Shown: positions 35,313 to 44,881 of the stretch, in pieces
Position numbering within the stretch: the first letter of the stretch is position 1
Layout of the letters: every line of letters begins with the position of its first letter
Origin: BOG-938 sp035524315
Lineage (GTDB): Bacteria > Pseudomonadota > Alphaproteobacteria > Caulobacterales > Caulobacteraceae
Direction of reading: 5' to 3'
DNA length: 64,000 nucleotides
Assembly (NCBI GenBank): GCA_035524315.1
Contig: DATKPD010000078.1
Coordinates: 124,001-188,000 of the forward strand
Translations under genes and position numbers: made by a program
The notes under the pieces: model-generated
The model's input: the letters and a program-made list of their open reading frames with translations, nothing else
Database searches by the model: none
What the model was told of the DNA's origin: nothing

Positions 35313-37001
35313 ATGGCCGCGCAACCCACACCCACCATCGTCAGTCGGCGAGAACAGATGTTCTTCCGGCTCACGCCCGAGGAGATCGCCCGCCTTCAGC
35401 GGTTCGGCGCGCAGCGGAGCTTTGCCGCCGGCGATTATCTGGTGCGGGCCGGCGAACGGGGCCTGGGCATGAGCGTGATCCTCCGGGGCCACGTCAACGT
35501 CACGCGCCGCGACGGCCTGGGTCATGACGAGCCGGTCGTCAGCTATGGCGACGGCGACTTCATCGCCGAGGTCGGCCAGTTGTCGGGCCGCGCCGCCTTC
35601 GTCGATGCACGCGCCGTGGGGCCGGTCGAGGCCCTCCTGATCACGCCGGAGGGCTTGCGCGCGCTGGTCGTGGCCGAGGCGGAACTGGGCGAGCGGATCA
35701 TGCGCGCCCTGATCCTGCGCCGGGTGGGCCTGATCGAGGCGGGCGCCGGCGGACCGGTCCTGATCGGACCGCCGGACAACGCCAACTTGATGCGGTTGCA
35801 GAACTTCTTGGCCCGCAACGCCATCCCCTATCGCACGCTCGACCCCGCCGTGGAACACGAGGCCGACGCCCTGATCACCTGCACCCAGCCCGGCGCGCGC
35901 ACCTTGCCGGTGGTGCTGTGCCCGGACGGGACGGTGCTGTGCAACCCCGACGAGCAGACTCTGGCCGAGCGTATCGGCCTCTTGCCCAAGCTCGACCCCG
36001 AGGCGCTCTACGACGTGGCCGTGGTCGGCGCGGGCCCCGCTGGGCTAGCGACCGCCGTGTATGCGGCCTCCGAGGGCCTGGGCGTGATCGTGCTGGACAC
36101 CCGCGCCTTCGGCGGTCAAGCCGGGGCCTCGATGCGCATCGAGAACTACCTGGGCTTTCCGACCGGCATCTCGGGCCAGGCCCTGGCGGGCCGGGCCTAC
36201 GCCCAGGCGCAGAAGTTCGGGGCCAACGTCGTCATTCCCGCTCCGGTCGAGCGGCTGGATTGCGCCCAGCCCGGGGGCTACCGGCTGGAGCTGCGCTCGG
36301 GCGACGTGATCCGCGCGCGCACCGTGGTGATCGCCAGCGGCGCCGAATATCGGCGGCCGCAGGTCGAGGGCATGGACGCGGTCGAGGGCGACGGAGTCCA
36401 CTATTGGGCTTCCCCCGCCGAGGGCAAGCTCTGCGCGGGCCAGGAGGTGACCCTGGTCGGCGGCGGCAACTCGGCGGGCCAGGCCGCCGTCTATCTGGCG
36501 AGCAAGGCGGCGCGGGTGTGGATGCTGGTGCGCGGCCCGGGCCTGGAAGCGACCATGTCCAAATATCTGATCGACCGCATCATGGCGCAGCCCAACATCA
36601 CCGTCCTGGCTAACACCGAGATGACCCGCCTGGACGCCGAGGCGGGCGCCCTGCACGCCATCGCATGGCGCAACCGCGACACCGGCGAGACCAGCCACCG
36701 GCCCATGCGCCACCTGTTCTTGTTCATCGGCGCGGACCCGTGCGTGAGCTGGATGGGCGACTGCGGCGTGGCCGCCGACGCCAAGGGCTTCATCCTGACC
36801 GGGCTGGACGCGCGGCCAGGCGCCCAGGGCGCGCCGCCGCTGCAGACCAGCCTGGAGGGTGTGTTCGCCATCGGCGACGTGCGTTCGGGTTCGACCAAGC
36901 GTGTGGCTGCCGCAGTCGGCGAAGGCGCCGCCGTCGTCGCCCAGATCCACGCCTATCTGGCCACCCTTGCCCAACCCGCCGCCGTGGAGGCGACCGCATG
37001 A
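35313..37001 (+). CDS. cNMP-binding / thioredoxin-reductase-like FAD protein without CxxC
   Basis: About 562 residues in three parts: a cyclic-nucleotide-binding-like domain (about 15-140), a glutaredoxin-like linker domain (about 148-220) and a thioredoxin-reductase-like FAD/NAD module (about 228-550, with VVGAGPAGLATAVYAASEG, VTLVGGGNSAGQAAVYL and FAIGDVRSGS). Where TrxB carries its redox CxxC, this protein has YWASPAEGKLC, so dithiol reduction as in TrxB is unlikely. The start is ambiguous (TTG 35307 or ATG 35313). The next gene overlaps it by four bases (ATGA). Confidence 0.85.
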   Translation: MAAQPTPTIVSRREQMFFRLTPEEIARLQRFGAQRSFAAGDYLVRAGERGLGMSVILRGHVNVTRRDGLGHDEPVVSYGDGDFIAEVGQLSGRAAFVDARAVGPVEALLITPEGLRALVVAEAELGERIMRALILRRVGLIEAGAGGPVLIGPPDNANLMRLQNFLARNAIPYRTLDPAVEHEADALITCTQPGARTLPVVLCPDGTVLCNPDEQTLAERIGLLPKLDPEALYDVAVVGAGPAGLATAVYAASEGLGVIVLDTRAFGGQAGASMRIENYLGFPTGISGQALAGRAYAQAQKFGANVVIPAPVERLDCAQPGGYRLELRSGDVIRARTVVIASGAEYRRPQVEGMDAVEGDGVHYWASPAEGKLCAGQEVTLVGGGNSAGQAAVYLASKAARVWMLVRGPGLEATMSKYLIDRIMAQPNITVLANTEMTRLDAEAGALHAIAWRNRDTGETSHRPMRHLFLFIGADPCVSWMGDCGVAADAKGFILTGLDARPGAQGAPPLQTSLEGVFAIGDVRSGSTKRVAAAVGEGAAVVAQIHAYLATLAQPAAVEATA

Positions 37002-37294
37002 GCTGCACGCATCTGGGTCTGTTCGCCAAGGTCACCCCCTCCGCGGACGGCTGCGAGGACTGTCTCAAGATCGGCGGAGCCTGGGTGCACTTGCGCATCT
37101 GCCGTGTGTGCGGGCACGTGGGTTGCTGCGACGAGTCGCCCCACAAGCACGCCACCAAGCACTTTCACGCCACCGGCCATCCCGTGATGGAGGATTATTA
37201 TCCCGGCGAAGGCTGGGGCTGGTGCTATGTCGACGACGTGATGATCGACCTGGACGGCGACGTCACGCCCCACCCGCCCGGCAGCGACTGGTGA
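36998..37294 (+). CDS. UBP-type zinc-finger protein
   Basis: 98-residue protein that is essentially one UBP zinc finger: paired Cys (DGCEDCL, CRVCGHVGCCDES) and the His cluster KHATKHFHATGHPVM. In eukaryotes this finger binds the ubiquitin C-terminus; in bacteria the ligand is unknown. It overlaps the stop of the FAD protein by four bases, so the two are translationally coupled and probably work together. Confidence 0.88.
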   Translation: MSCTHLGLFAKVTPSADGCEDCLKIGGAWVHLRICRVCGHVGCCDESPHKHATKHFHATGHPVMEDYYPGEGWGWCYVDDVMIDLDGDVTPHPPGSDW

Positions 37295-37303
37295 CATGCT
37301 CGC

Positions 37304-38524
37304 CTAAGCGAGCGCCACTTCTTTCATCGAGACGGCAGGATCGGCCAGCTTGGCCTTGTCGACGGCCTTGCGATTGCCGATCAGTTGGCGGCCCATCATG
37401 AACTCGGGCGGGGCGTTGATCGCCTCGACCGCCTGGACCTGATCGCCCTTGAGGTGGAACAGGGCGAACTTGGCCGTCGCCGGATCGCCGCGCAGAACCA
37501 ATTGGTCAGAGCCGAACGGATAGCCGGCGATCTGCAGTTTCAGATCGTATTGGTCGGACCATTGCCAAGGGGTCTCGCCGGCGGGCGCGGGACGGCCAGT
37601 GATGGCGCAAGCCGCCTGCTTGGCCTGCTCCAGGGCGTTGGGCACGCTCTCCATGCGGAACATGCAGCCGTAAATCGGCATGGGCCGGTGGGTCACGTCG
37701 CCGATGGCGAAGATGTCGGGATCCGAGGTCCGCGCGTCCAGATCGACCACGATGCCGCGCTCGCAATCCAGTCCCGCCTCGCGGGCCAGGGCGTCCGTCG
37801 GGCTGGCGCCCACGCCCAGCACCACCGCGTCGCACGAGAACACCCGCCCATCAGCCACCCGCACGCCCGTCACATGGCCGTGGTCGGCCTCGAACGCGGT
37901 GACGCTGCAGCCCAGTTCGAAGACCACGCCGTGCTGCTCGTGATAGGCCTTGAAGAAGTCCGACAGCACCGGCGCGGCCACCCGGGCCAGGAGCCGGTTT
38001 TCCCGCTCCAGCACCACCACATCAGCGCCCAGCGCGCGGCCCGACGCGGCGACCTCCAGTCCGATATAGCCGCCGCCCACAACCGCCAGCCGCTTGCCCG
38101 GACCGATGGTCGCCTTGAGCCGTTCGGCGTCGGCGGCGGTGCGCAACACCATCACGCCCTGGCTGTCGCCGCCCGGGATCGGCGGCCAGATGGCGTGGGC
38201 GCCGGTGGCGATGATCAGGGTGTCGTAGGCCACCGCCGAACCGTCCGCCAGACGCACCTGCTTGGCCGCGCGGTCCAGGCTGACCACGCGCGTGTCCAGC
38301 ATCAAGGAGATATCGTGCTCGGCGTAGAATTCGACCGGCTTGAGCGCCAGGCTGTCGGCGTCGGCCGCGCCCTTCAGCCACGCCTTGGACAATGGCGGCC
38401 GTTGATAGGGCGGCAAGGGCTCCTCGCCGATCAGCGTGATCGGACCTTCAAAGCCGAACTGCCGCAGCAGGGCCGCGGCGGTTCCGCCGGCGTGGCCTGC
38501 GCCGAGAATAACGACGTGGGTCAT
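37304..38524 (-). CDS. FAD-dependent NAD(P)H:ferredoxin/rubredoxin-type reductase
   Basis: 406-residue flavoprotein with an N-terminal FAD fold (VVILGAGHAGGTAAALLRQFG), an NAD fold (VVGGGYIGLEVAASGRALG, about residue 145), the FAD-binding DIFAIGDVTHRP and a C-terminal reductase domain with WQWSDQYDLKLQIAG. It resembles reductases that feed electrons to ferredoxins of oxygenases or P450s. No ferredoxin or oxygenase is adjacent. It converges on the UBP gene. Confidence 0.88.
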   Translation of the reverse strand: MTHVVILGAGHAGGTAAALLRQFGFEGPITLIGEEPLPPYQRPPLSKAWLKGAADADSLALKPVEFYAEHDISLMLDTRVVSLDRAAKQVRLADGSAVAYDTLIIATGAHAIWPPIPGGDSQGVMVLRTAADAERLKATIGPGKRLAVVGGGYIGLEVAASGRALGADVVVLERENRLLARVAAPVLSDFFKAYHEQHGVVFELGCSVTAFEADHGHVTGVRVADGRVFSCDAVVLGVGASPTDALAREAGLDCERGIVVDLDARTSDPDIFAIGDVTHRPMPIYGCMFRMESVPNALEQAKQAACAITGRPAPAGETPWQWSDQYDLKLQIAGYPFGSDQLVLRGDPATAKFALFHLKGDQVQAVEAINAPPEFMMGRQLIGNRKAVDKAKLADPAVSMKEVALA

Positions 38525-38539
38525 AGCGTCGCTTTGCGG

Positions 38540-39736
38540 CTATTGCGGATAGAAGGCAATAGCCACGGGCTTGAATACCGCCAGGCTTTGGCCCGTGGGG
38601 GTCAGCTTGCCGCTGGTCCTGTCGATCTTGAACACGCTGAGGGTGCTGGAGTTCTCATTGGCCACGATCATCCACCGGCCGGTCGGGTCGATGCCGAAGC
38701 TCCATGGAATGTCGCCGCCCCCTGCGATTTCCTGCCGTTGGGTCACGGTCCCGGTCTTCTTGTTGATGGCGTAGACCTGCAAGGTGTTGGCGCCTCGATC
38801 GGACATGTAGAGGAAGCGGCCATCCTTGGAGACCGCCAGTTCGGCGGCGCTGCGTTCGCCTTTGAAATCGGGCTTGTCGATCGGCAGGTTCTGCACCGGC
38901 GTCAGCTGCCCGGCCGCCGCGTCCCATTTGAACACGAACAGTTGGGCCGAAAGCTCGGTGTCGAGGTAGGCGAAGCGGCCGTCGGGCGAGAACACCAAGT
39001 GGCGCGGGCCGGTGCCCGGCCCGGTGGCCACGAACGGCGGATCGCCCGCCGACAGGGCCTTGGTCGCGGGGTCCACGCGGTACACGAACACTCTATCCGC
39101 GCCCAGATCGGGCGCCAGCACGAAATGGCCAGTCGGATCGATCACCGAGGCGTGGGCGTGGGGCGATTTCTGGCGCGGCAGCGGCCCGGATCCGGTGTCG
39201 ACCTGGGTGGAACTGACCGGACCCAGCATTCCGTCGGCTTCGACCGGCACGGCGCTGACCGCGCCGCCGCCGAAGTTGGCTACGAACACAGTGCTGAGGC
39301 GGCTGTCATAGCTAAGGAAGGTCGCCCCGCTGCCGCCTGACTGGACGTGATTGATCGTCTTTAGCCAGCCGGTCTTCGGATCGATGGCCAGGCTATAGAC
39401 GCCGCCCTGCGACTTTCCGTCGTTGCCGGTTTCGCTGACCGCGTATAGCACCGGGCGCTTGGGATCGACCACCAGCCAGGTCGGCCGCTCGACCCCGGCG
39501 GCGAACTCCAGGTCGCTCAGCACGCCGGTCTTGGGGTCGAGCCTGACCGAGAAGATGCCCTGGCCCGGGGCCTTGCCGCCGTGGGTGCCAATATAGACGA
39601 GCGTTCCCGCCGGCTTTGCCGCGGCCTGCGCCACGGGCCAGCCCGCGAGGCCCATCATCAGCGCCGCGCCGGCGGCGGCGAGGCGGGCCCCGCGCAGGGC
39701 GTGACGGGCAAGATGGGAGGCTGGCTTGGCGATCAT
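38540..39736 (-). CDS. exported lactonase-family beta-propeller protein
   Basis: 398 residues with an N-terminal signal sequence (hydrophobic LAAAGAALMMGLAGW, cleavage near AQAA), then the 7-bladed propeller typical of the phosphogluconolactonase-like family (TLVYIGTHGG, KSPHAHASVIDPTGHFVLAP, FAYLDTELSAQLFVF). It is the second member in the window. This one is exported, so it is not the pentose-phosphate enzyme in spite of zwf nearby. It lies 15 bases downstream of the FAD reductase start region on the same strand. Confidence 0.82.
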   Translation of the reverse strand: MIAKPASHLARHALRGARLAAAGAALMMGLAGWPVAQAAAKPAGTLVYIGTHGGKAPGQGIFSVRLDPKTGVLSDLEFAAGVERPTWLVVDPKRPVLYAVSETGNDGKSQGGVYSLAIDPKTGWLKTINHVQSGGSGATFLSYDSRLSTVFVANFGGGAVSAVPVEADGMLGPVSSTQVDTGSGPLPRQKSPHAHASVIDPTGHFVLAPDLGADRVFVYRVDPATKALSAGDPPFVATGPGTGPRHLVFSPDGRFAYLDTELSAQLFVFKWDAAAGQLTPVQNLPIDKPDFKGERSAAELAVSKDGRFLYMSDRGANTLQVYAINKKTGTVTQRQEIAGGGDIPWSFGIDPTGRWMIVANENSSTLSVFKIDRTSGKLTPTGQSLAVFKPVAIAFYPQ

Positions 39737-39917
39737 GGGATTTCCTCGGCTCGTCTTGTCTGGTTATTGCACCGGCCCTTGCCAGGACCGGCGGGGATCA
39801 GCGCCTTGGCGTCGGGCGCACGACATGGAGCGTCAACACGCCACGGAGCCCCCCGGCGGCTATAATTGAATCCGGCGGGGCGCCTATAGATATTGGTCAA
39901 AAAGGGGGCCCAAAGCC

Positions 39918-41210
39918 CTAGTGGCGATGATGTGTCATCGACTGCAGCAACTCGTCCAGGTCGATGAAGCCAAACGCCACCGAGCTGTCGGCCACGCCGA
40001 AGGGCATGAACAGCTGGCGGCCGTGCACCATGGCGCCGCAGGTATAGACCACATTGGGCACATAGCCTTCGCGGTCCTCGTCGGAGGGCGAAATGATCGG
40101 CTGGACGGTGCGCGCCAGCACCCGGCTGGGATCGTCCTTGTCCAGCAGGGCCGCGCCGATCGAATATTTGCGCATGGCCCCCACGCCATGTGTCAGAAGC
40201 AGCCAGCCCTCGTCGATCTCGACCGGCGAGCCGCAATTGCCCATCTGCACCAGTTCCCACGGATAGACGGGCCCGAGCAGCCGCTGGCCCTCATCCCAGT
40301 GCAGCAGGTCGTCGGACGTGAGGTAGTACAGGCTCTCGCCGTCCTGACGGCCGATCATGGCGTAGGCGCCGCCGATCCTGCGCGGGAACAGCGCCATGCC
40401 CTTGTTGCGCGCCGCCGAACCGGTCATCGGCTTCAGCTCGAAGGTGCGGAAGTCGCGGGTCATCAACATCTCCGAAGCGATATTGAACCCCGAATAGGCG
40501 GTGTAGGTGCCGCAGTAGAGCCCGTCGTCCTGATCCTGCAGGCGCACCAGCCGCAGGTCCTCCAGTCCGTTGCGTTGCTGTGCCGTGAACGGAAAGATCA
40601 CCGTGCCTGACAGCGAGGTCTCGGCGAACCGTTCGGCCGTGGTCACTCCGCCATTGGCTTCGGACGCAGCGATCGTCTGGCTCACCGCCACTGAAAACGG
40701 CGGCCGCGACATCAGTTCGAAATCGCCGCGCTGGTTCAGGATGCCCTCGCGGAAGGCGATGGACGAGATGTGCCCCTCCCCCACCGCGCGCAGGGACAGC
40801 ACAACGCGCTGCGCCCCGTCCATCAAGCCCGTCTGGTCGGGGTGAGGCACGATCGAGGGGTTCATCAACGCCGCGGAGGTGTAGGAATATTCGTGGCAGA
40901 AGTAGGCGCCGATCAATTCCTTGCGCTCTTCGCGCATATGGCCGCTCAGGCCCACCTCGGCCTTGACCTGCTCGAAACGCTCCAGAAACACCTGCCGCGT
41001 TTGCCAGTGGCGCTGTTCGAAGTCGTGGTTCACCAGGGCCAACTCGGCCTGACAGGTGCGCATGTCCATGGCCAGGACGGCCGACGCGATGCGCTTCGCC
41101 CGCGACATTTCGGTCGGATGCAGCGAACGCGGCTCAGGCGCGATCTGGAACGGCCGGATCACCACGCGGTCGGCCTCGGCCTGGAGCCGTATAGGCAGGA
41201 TATTGATCAC
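39918..41210 (-). CDS. GH130-type glycosidase / phosphorylase
   Basis: 430-residue 5-bladed propeller enzyme of the GH130 (DUF377, COG2152) group, which acts on beta-mannosides by phosphorolysis or hydrolysis. Motifs include FEQRHWQTRQVFLERF, SYTSAALMNPSIVPH, LRLVRLQDQDDGLYCGTYTAYSG (shortened here to LRLVRLQDQDDG and YCGTYTAYSG) and the closing VVYTCGAMVHGRQLFMPFG. It starts 22 bases after the glycosyltransferase stop, so the two form an operon. The glycan is unknown. Confidence 0.85.
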   Translation of the reverse strand: MINILPIRLQAEADRVVIRPFQIAPEPRSLHPTEMSRAKRIASAVLAMDMRTCQAELALVNHDFEQRHWQTRQVFLERFEQVKAEVGLSGHMREERKELIGAYFCHEYSYTSAALMNPSIVPHPDQTGLMDGAQRVVLSLRAVGEGHISSIAFREGILNQRGDFELMSRPPFSVAVSQTIAASEANGGVTTAERFAETSLSGTVIFPFTAQQRNGLEDLRLVRLQDQDDGLYCGTYTAYSGFNIASEMLMTRDFRTFELKPMTGSAARNKGMALFPRRIGGAYAMIGRQDGESLYYLTSDDLLHWDEGQRLLGPVYPWELVQMGNCGSPVEIDEGWLLLTHGVGAMRKYSIGAALLDKDDPSRVLARTVQPIISPSDEDREGYVPNVVYTCGAMVHGRQLFMPFGVADSSVAFGFIDLDELLQSMTHHRH

Positions 41211-41232
41211 GAAAACCCCGTGCGTTGGCCGA

Positions 41233-43521
41233 TTATCGGTCTGCGGCAGTCTTCAGACTGCCCTCTCCAATAGCGGTTATCCGCATGTAGGTGCAGGTCG
41301 CCAATTGCAGGGCCAGGACCGATTCCGCGCCCTGGTTCTCGTTGGGCCCGTCCCAGGTCAGGCCATCGAAGCATTCGCCGTCCGGCGCGGCCAGCGATAC
41401 GCCCAGGGTGTTGGTCCCGAAGAACCAGGCAAAGGCGCGCTCTCCCTCCTCGACCCACGTCCGGTCAGCCGTGGCCAGGAACGCCGCCTCACAGGCGTCC
41501 AAGGTCGCCGCCGCCTCGACCGGCTGCTGGTCGAACAGGGTGCGAGCCGTAAGCGGTTTGCCGAAATCGGCCGTGGCCACGGGCAGGAACAGGCCGTCCG
41601 ACGTGCTTTGCCGGCGGGTCAGCCATTTCAGCGCGCCCGCGCCGATCTCGATGGCCTCCCGATCGCCCAGTACCAGGCCTGCCCGAATCAGGGCCTCGGG
41701 CAGCCGGGCGTTGTCGTAGGCCAAGACATCTTCGAACCAAGGCTCGCCCGTCGCGGCGCGAGAGTCGATCAGGCCGCGCAGGCCCTCAAGCTTCTCCCGC
41801 GCCAGGCCCTTTACATCCGCGCCGCCCCAGCCGGCCTCGATCAGAGCGGACAATCCCAGAAGGATGAAGGCGTTGGCCCGCGGCGAAGCGATCGCCCTCA
41901 TATGCGGCCAGGTTTCGCCGACCAGCCCTTCGGCCCAGCGCCGCATGGCGGTTTCGCGGGCGTTGGCGACCGTCGCGGCCACCGACCAGAAGGCCCGCGC
42001 AGTGCTGTCTTCCGATCCCTCGGCCTCAAGCCACTGGCGCTCGTAGCTCATGAAGTTGCGAAAACGCCCTCGATCCGAATTCCAGGCGTGCTGCACAAAG
42101 GTGGCGTAGATGCAGGTCAGACGCCGCCGCTCGGCGGTCATCGGCCCTGGCATCATCTGCATCAGCAGCAGCGCGCGCGCGTTGTCGTCGACGCAATAGC
42201 CATGCCGGCGATCGGGCACGGCGAACAGGCTGTGCTGCAGCATGCCGCAACTGTCGGTCATCCGCTGCACGCCGCCCAGCGAAAGACCGGGGCGCGAGGC
42301 CCGGCCGGGCAGAACGGCGGCGCGGCGCGACGCGGCGGCGGCCTCGCCCAGAACTCCAAGCACGCGTTCGGCGAAGCGGCTCCAGATGGTGTCGCGGCCC
42401 TTGGCGTAGATGCGTTCACGAAGCGCCTGACGCGCCGCGTCGTCGACCAGCAGGCCGGTGACCTCGCGGGCGATCGCCTCGCTGTCGCCGAACGGCGCCA
42501 GCCGGCCGGACCCATCCGACAGCAGGTCCTCGGCGTGCCAATAGGGCGTGGACACAATCGGGCAGCCCAGGGCCGCAGCGTAGGACAGCGTGCCGGAGGT
42601 GATCTGAACGGGATTGAGGTAGGGCGTCACATAGACGTCCGCCGCCTGCAGGTATTTCACCAGTTCGCCGGTATCGGTGTACTCGTCGATCAGGCGCAGG
42701 TGATCCTGTACGCCCAGGTCCGTCGCCAGAGCCATCAGGCTGTCGCGGTATTGCTCGCCCTGATGGGCGATCAGGTGCGGGTGGGTCGCGCCCAGGACGG
42801 CGTAAAGCACCTGGGGCCTGGCCTTGGCGATCGCCGGCAATGCCCGGATCGCATGCTCGATGCCCTTATTTGGCGAAAGCAGCCCGAAGGTGAACAGCAG
42901 GTCGCGGCCCTCGAATCCGAGCTGAGCCTTGAAGCGGTCGTTGGCCACCAGCGGCCGGTCGGGGGCGCCATGCGGCACAACGCTGATCTTGTCCTTGGGC
43001 ACGTTCCAGATCGCGCGCAGCATGTCCTGGCCGCGACCGCTCATCACCACCACCTGGCTGGAGCGGGCGAGCAAACGCTCGCACACACGCCGCTGGGCCG
43101 ACGTCGGCTTGTCCAGGATGGTATGCATCATGGTGACGACCGGCCGGTCGGTGGCCTCCAGCAGCAGCAGCAGATGCTCGCCGGCTTCGCCCCCGAAAAT
43201 GCCGAACTCGTGCTGGACGAAGATCACGTCGGGCTGCAACTCGGTGATGTGCGCGGCCGCCGCGTGATAGGACGCCGGCTCCTGCTGCTGGATTTCACGC
43301 GAGACTTCGGAGGGATAGTCGTAGGGCCCGCCCTCGTCGTTCATGGCGAAAACATCGCACCGCAAATCGGGCTTGGCTGACATCAGGGCGGCGCGCACAT
43401 CGGCGGTGAACGTCGCAATGCCGCATCGCCGAGGCGGATAGCTTCCGATCAGCACCGCGGAGGACAACGCTTGGGATGCCAGTCGAGGAGTATCAACGAG
43501 CCTTAGACCGGGAGGCGTCAT
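41233..43521 (-). CDS. GT4 glycosyltransferase with large C-terminal domain
   Basis: 762 residues. The first half (about 20-385) is a GT4 glycosyltransferase: N-terminal SYPPRRCGIATFTADVRAAL, a FTFGLLSPNKGIEHAIRALP motif and the nucleotide-sugar region DVYVTPYLNPVQITSG. The second half (about 395-760) is helical and Trp-rich (GLSALIEAGWGGADVKGL) and resembles an alpha/alpha-toroid sugar-processing fold, which I cannot name. Together with the GH130 gene right after it, it suggests synthesis and recycling of a mannose-type oligosaccharide. Confidence 0.82.
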   Translation of the reverse strand: MTPPGLRLVDTPRLASQALSSAVLIGSYPPRRCGIATFTADVRAALMSAKPDLRCDVFAMNDEGGPYDYPSEVSREIQQQEPASYHAAAAHITELQPDVIFVQHEFGIFGGEAGEHLLLLLEATDRPVVTMMHTILDKPTSAQRRVCERLLARSSQVVVMSGRGQDMLRAIWNVPKDKISVVPHGAPDRPLVANDRFKAQLGFEGRDLLFTFGLLSPNKGIEHAIRALPAIAKARPQVLYAVLGATHPHLIAHQGEQYRDSLMALATDLGVQDHLRLIDEYTDTGELVKYLQAADVYVTPYLNPVQITSGTLSYAAALGCPIVSTPYWHAEDLLSDGSGRLAPFGDSEAIAREVTGLLVDDAARQALRERIYAKGRDTIWSRFAERVLGVLGEAAAASRRAAVLPGRASRPGLSLGGVQRMTDSCGMLQHSLFAVPDRRHGYCVDDNARALLLMQMMPGPMTAERRRLTCIYATFVQHAWNSDRGRFRNFMSYERQWLEAEGSEDSTARAFWSVAATVANARETAMRRWAEGLVGETWPHMRAIASPRANAFILLGLSALIEAGWGGADVKGLAREKLEGLRGLIDSRAATGEPWFEDVLAYDNARLPEALIRAGLVLGDREAIEIGAGALKWLTRRQSTSDGLFLPVATADFGKPLTARTLFDQQPVEAAATLDACEAAFLATADRTWVEEGERAFAWFFGTNTLGVSLAAPDGECFDGLTWDGPNENQGAESVLALQLATCTYMRITAIGEGSLKTAADR

Positions 43522-43645
43522 CGCTTGATCCGTTCTTGTTTTGGTTACCTACTATAGGCGCAACGCCGAACTCTCGTTCGCGATCCTTCGCTACAGAGAC
43601 GTGATTTCAATGAACGGCGGATCGACTGGTTTTTGGCCGAACTGC

Positions 43646-44827
43646 CTAGAGACGATCCTCGCCAGGGGCTGCCGGCAGGGCCAGGGCGGCGATCATCGCT
43701 TGCATCCCCTCCTGCTCGCCGTCCGTCATCGGCGCGCGGCCGGTGGCGTTGGCGATCAACCGGTTCACGTAATCCAGCTTGACCACCACCATCGGCGACA
43801 GCGCGAAGGGATAGAGGTCGGGCAAGCCCATACTGCGGTTGATGGCGTTGAGCGCATAAGCGCAGGGCGCCCAGCACCTGACCAGGGCGGCCGTGTCGGC
43901 GCTGTAGGGATCGAGGTCGCCCGACGAGATCGGTTCGCCGGCCAGGTGCGGCTGGGGCGTGATGGTGGTGCGGAAGCTGGCCATCACCGCCAGGGTGTCG
44001 ACGATGTGCAGGAAGTGCGCGAAGGTTTCGGCGAAATCCTCCCACGGATGCATCGAGGCGTAGCGCGACACATAGTCGTCGCTCCAGCGCGCGCCGCTTT
44101 CCGGTCGGCCGTAGTAGACCGCAGCGCAGGCCGCGTAATCGGCGCGCTCATCGCCGAACACCGCGCGGAACGACGCCAGGGTCGAAGCGTCGGCCACCAG
44201 CACATGCCAGTAGTGGTGGCCTATCTCGTGGCGGAAGTGACCGAGCAGGGTGCGATAGGGCTCGCCCATCCGTCCGCGCATCCGCTCGCGGGCGCTGTCG
44301 TCCGCCTCGACCAGATTGAGGGTGATGACTCCGTTCTGATAACCCGTGGCGTGCAGCGGCGCGTAGCCCGCCTCGGCGTCTGGATCGTACAGCAGGTCGA
44401 ACGCCAGGCGCGGTTCGCTCGGCGCGCGCGGGCGCAGGGGCAGTCCCAGCCGCAGCAGGCCCCAGACCATCCGACGCTTGGCCTCCTCGACCCGGCGCCA
44501 TCGCTCCAGCACCCCGCGCACGGATAAATCGGGAATGATGCGGTTGGGCGCGCACGATACGCACAGCCGCCCGGCCCCCTGGCCCTCGGCCAGCCAATTG
44601 CACACGCCGAACCGTCCGTTGTCGCACAGGGTACGCGCGCGATCGGGCCCGAAGGCGGGCTTCCATCGCCCCAGGGCCGGATCAAGATGGAAGAACCGGC
44701 CGGTCGCGGGATCGAACGCCACCGCGTGGCCGCAGCCGCCGCAGCAACGCGTCTCGAATTGCAGTAAGCGGCCACAGTGCGGGCAGGACAGATGCGCCAC
44801 CTCAGTCTCCCAGTCTGGCCTAGGCAA
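43646..44827 (-). CDS. zinc-ribbon putative zinc metallopeptidase
   Basis: 393 residues. The N-terminal zinc ribbon (CPHCGRLLQFETRCCGGCGH, residues about 15-35) and a further Cys pair (VCNWL, CVSC) precede a catalytic domain with RHEIGHHYWHVL, a HExxH zinc-peptidase motif, near residue 197. This matches the family of putative zinc-binding metallopeptidases of unknown substrate. Gene start is uncertain within about 15 codons. Confidence 0.82.
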   Translation of the reverse strand: MPRPDWETEVAHLSCPHCGRLLQFETRCCGGCGHAVAFDPATGRFFHLDPALGRWKPAFGPDRARTLCDNGRFGVCNWLAEGQGAGRLCVSCAPNRIIPDLSVRGVLERWRRVEEAKRRMVWGLLRLGLPLRPRAPSEPRLAFDLLYDPDAEAGYAPLHATGYQNGVITLNLVEADDSARERMRGRMGEPYRTLLGHFRHEIGHHYWHVLVADASTLASFRAVFGDERADYAACAAVYYGRPESGARWSDDYVSRYASMHPWEDFAETFAHFLHIVDTLAVMASFRTTITPQPHLAGEPISSGDLDPYSADTAALVRCWAPCAYALNAINRSMGLPDLYPFALSPMVVVKLDYVNRLIANATGRAPMTDGEQEGMQAMIAALALPAAPGEDRL

Positions 44828-44881
44828 CGCGCGGCGGGGCGTTTAGCGCCTGGGCGGCGACCAAAAGTGCGCTGAGGTGGA

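Noticed and set aside
41056..43380. A 774-codon plus-strand frame opposite the GT4 gene
   Set aside because: No recognisable domain, and composition typical of an antisense shadow; the minus strand encodes a clear glycosyltransferase.
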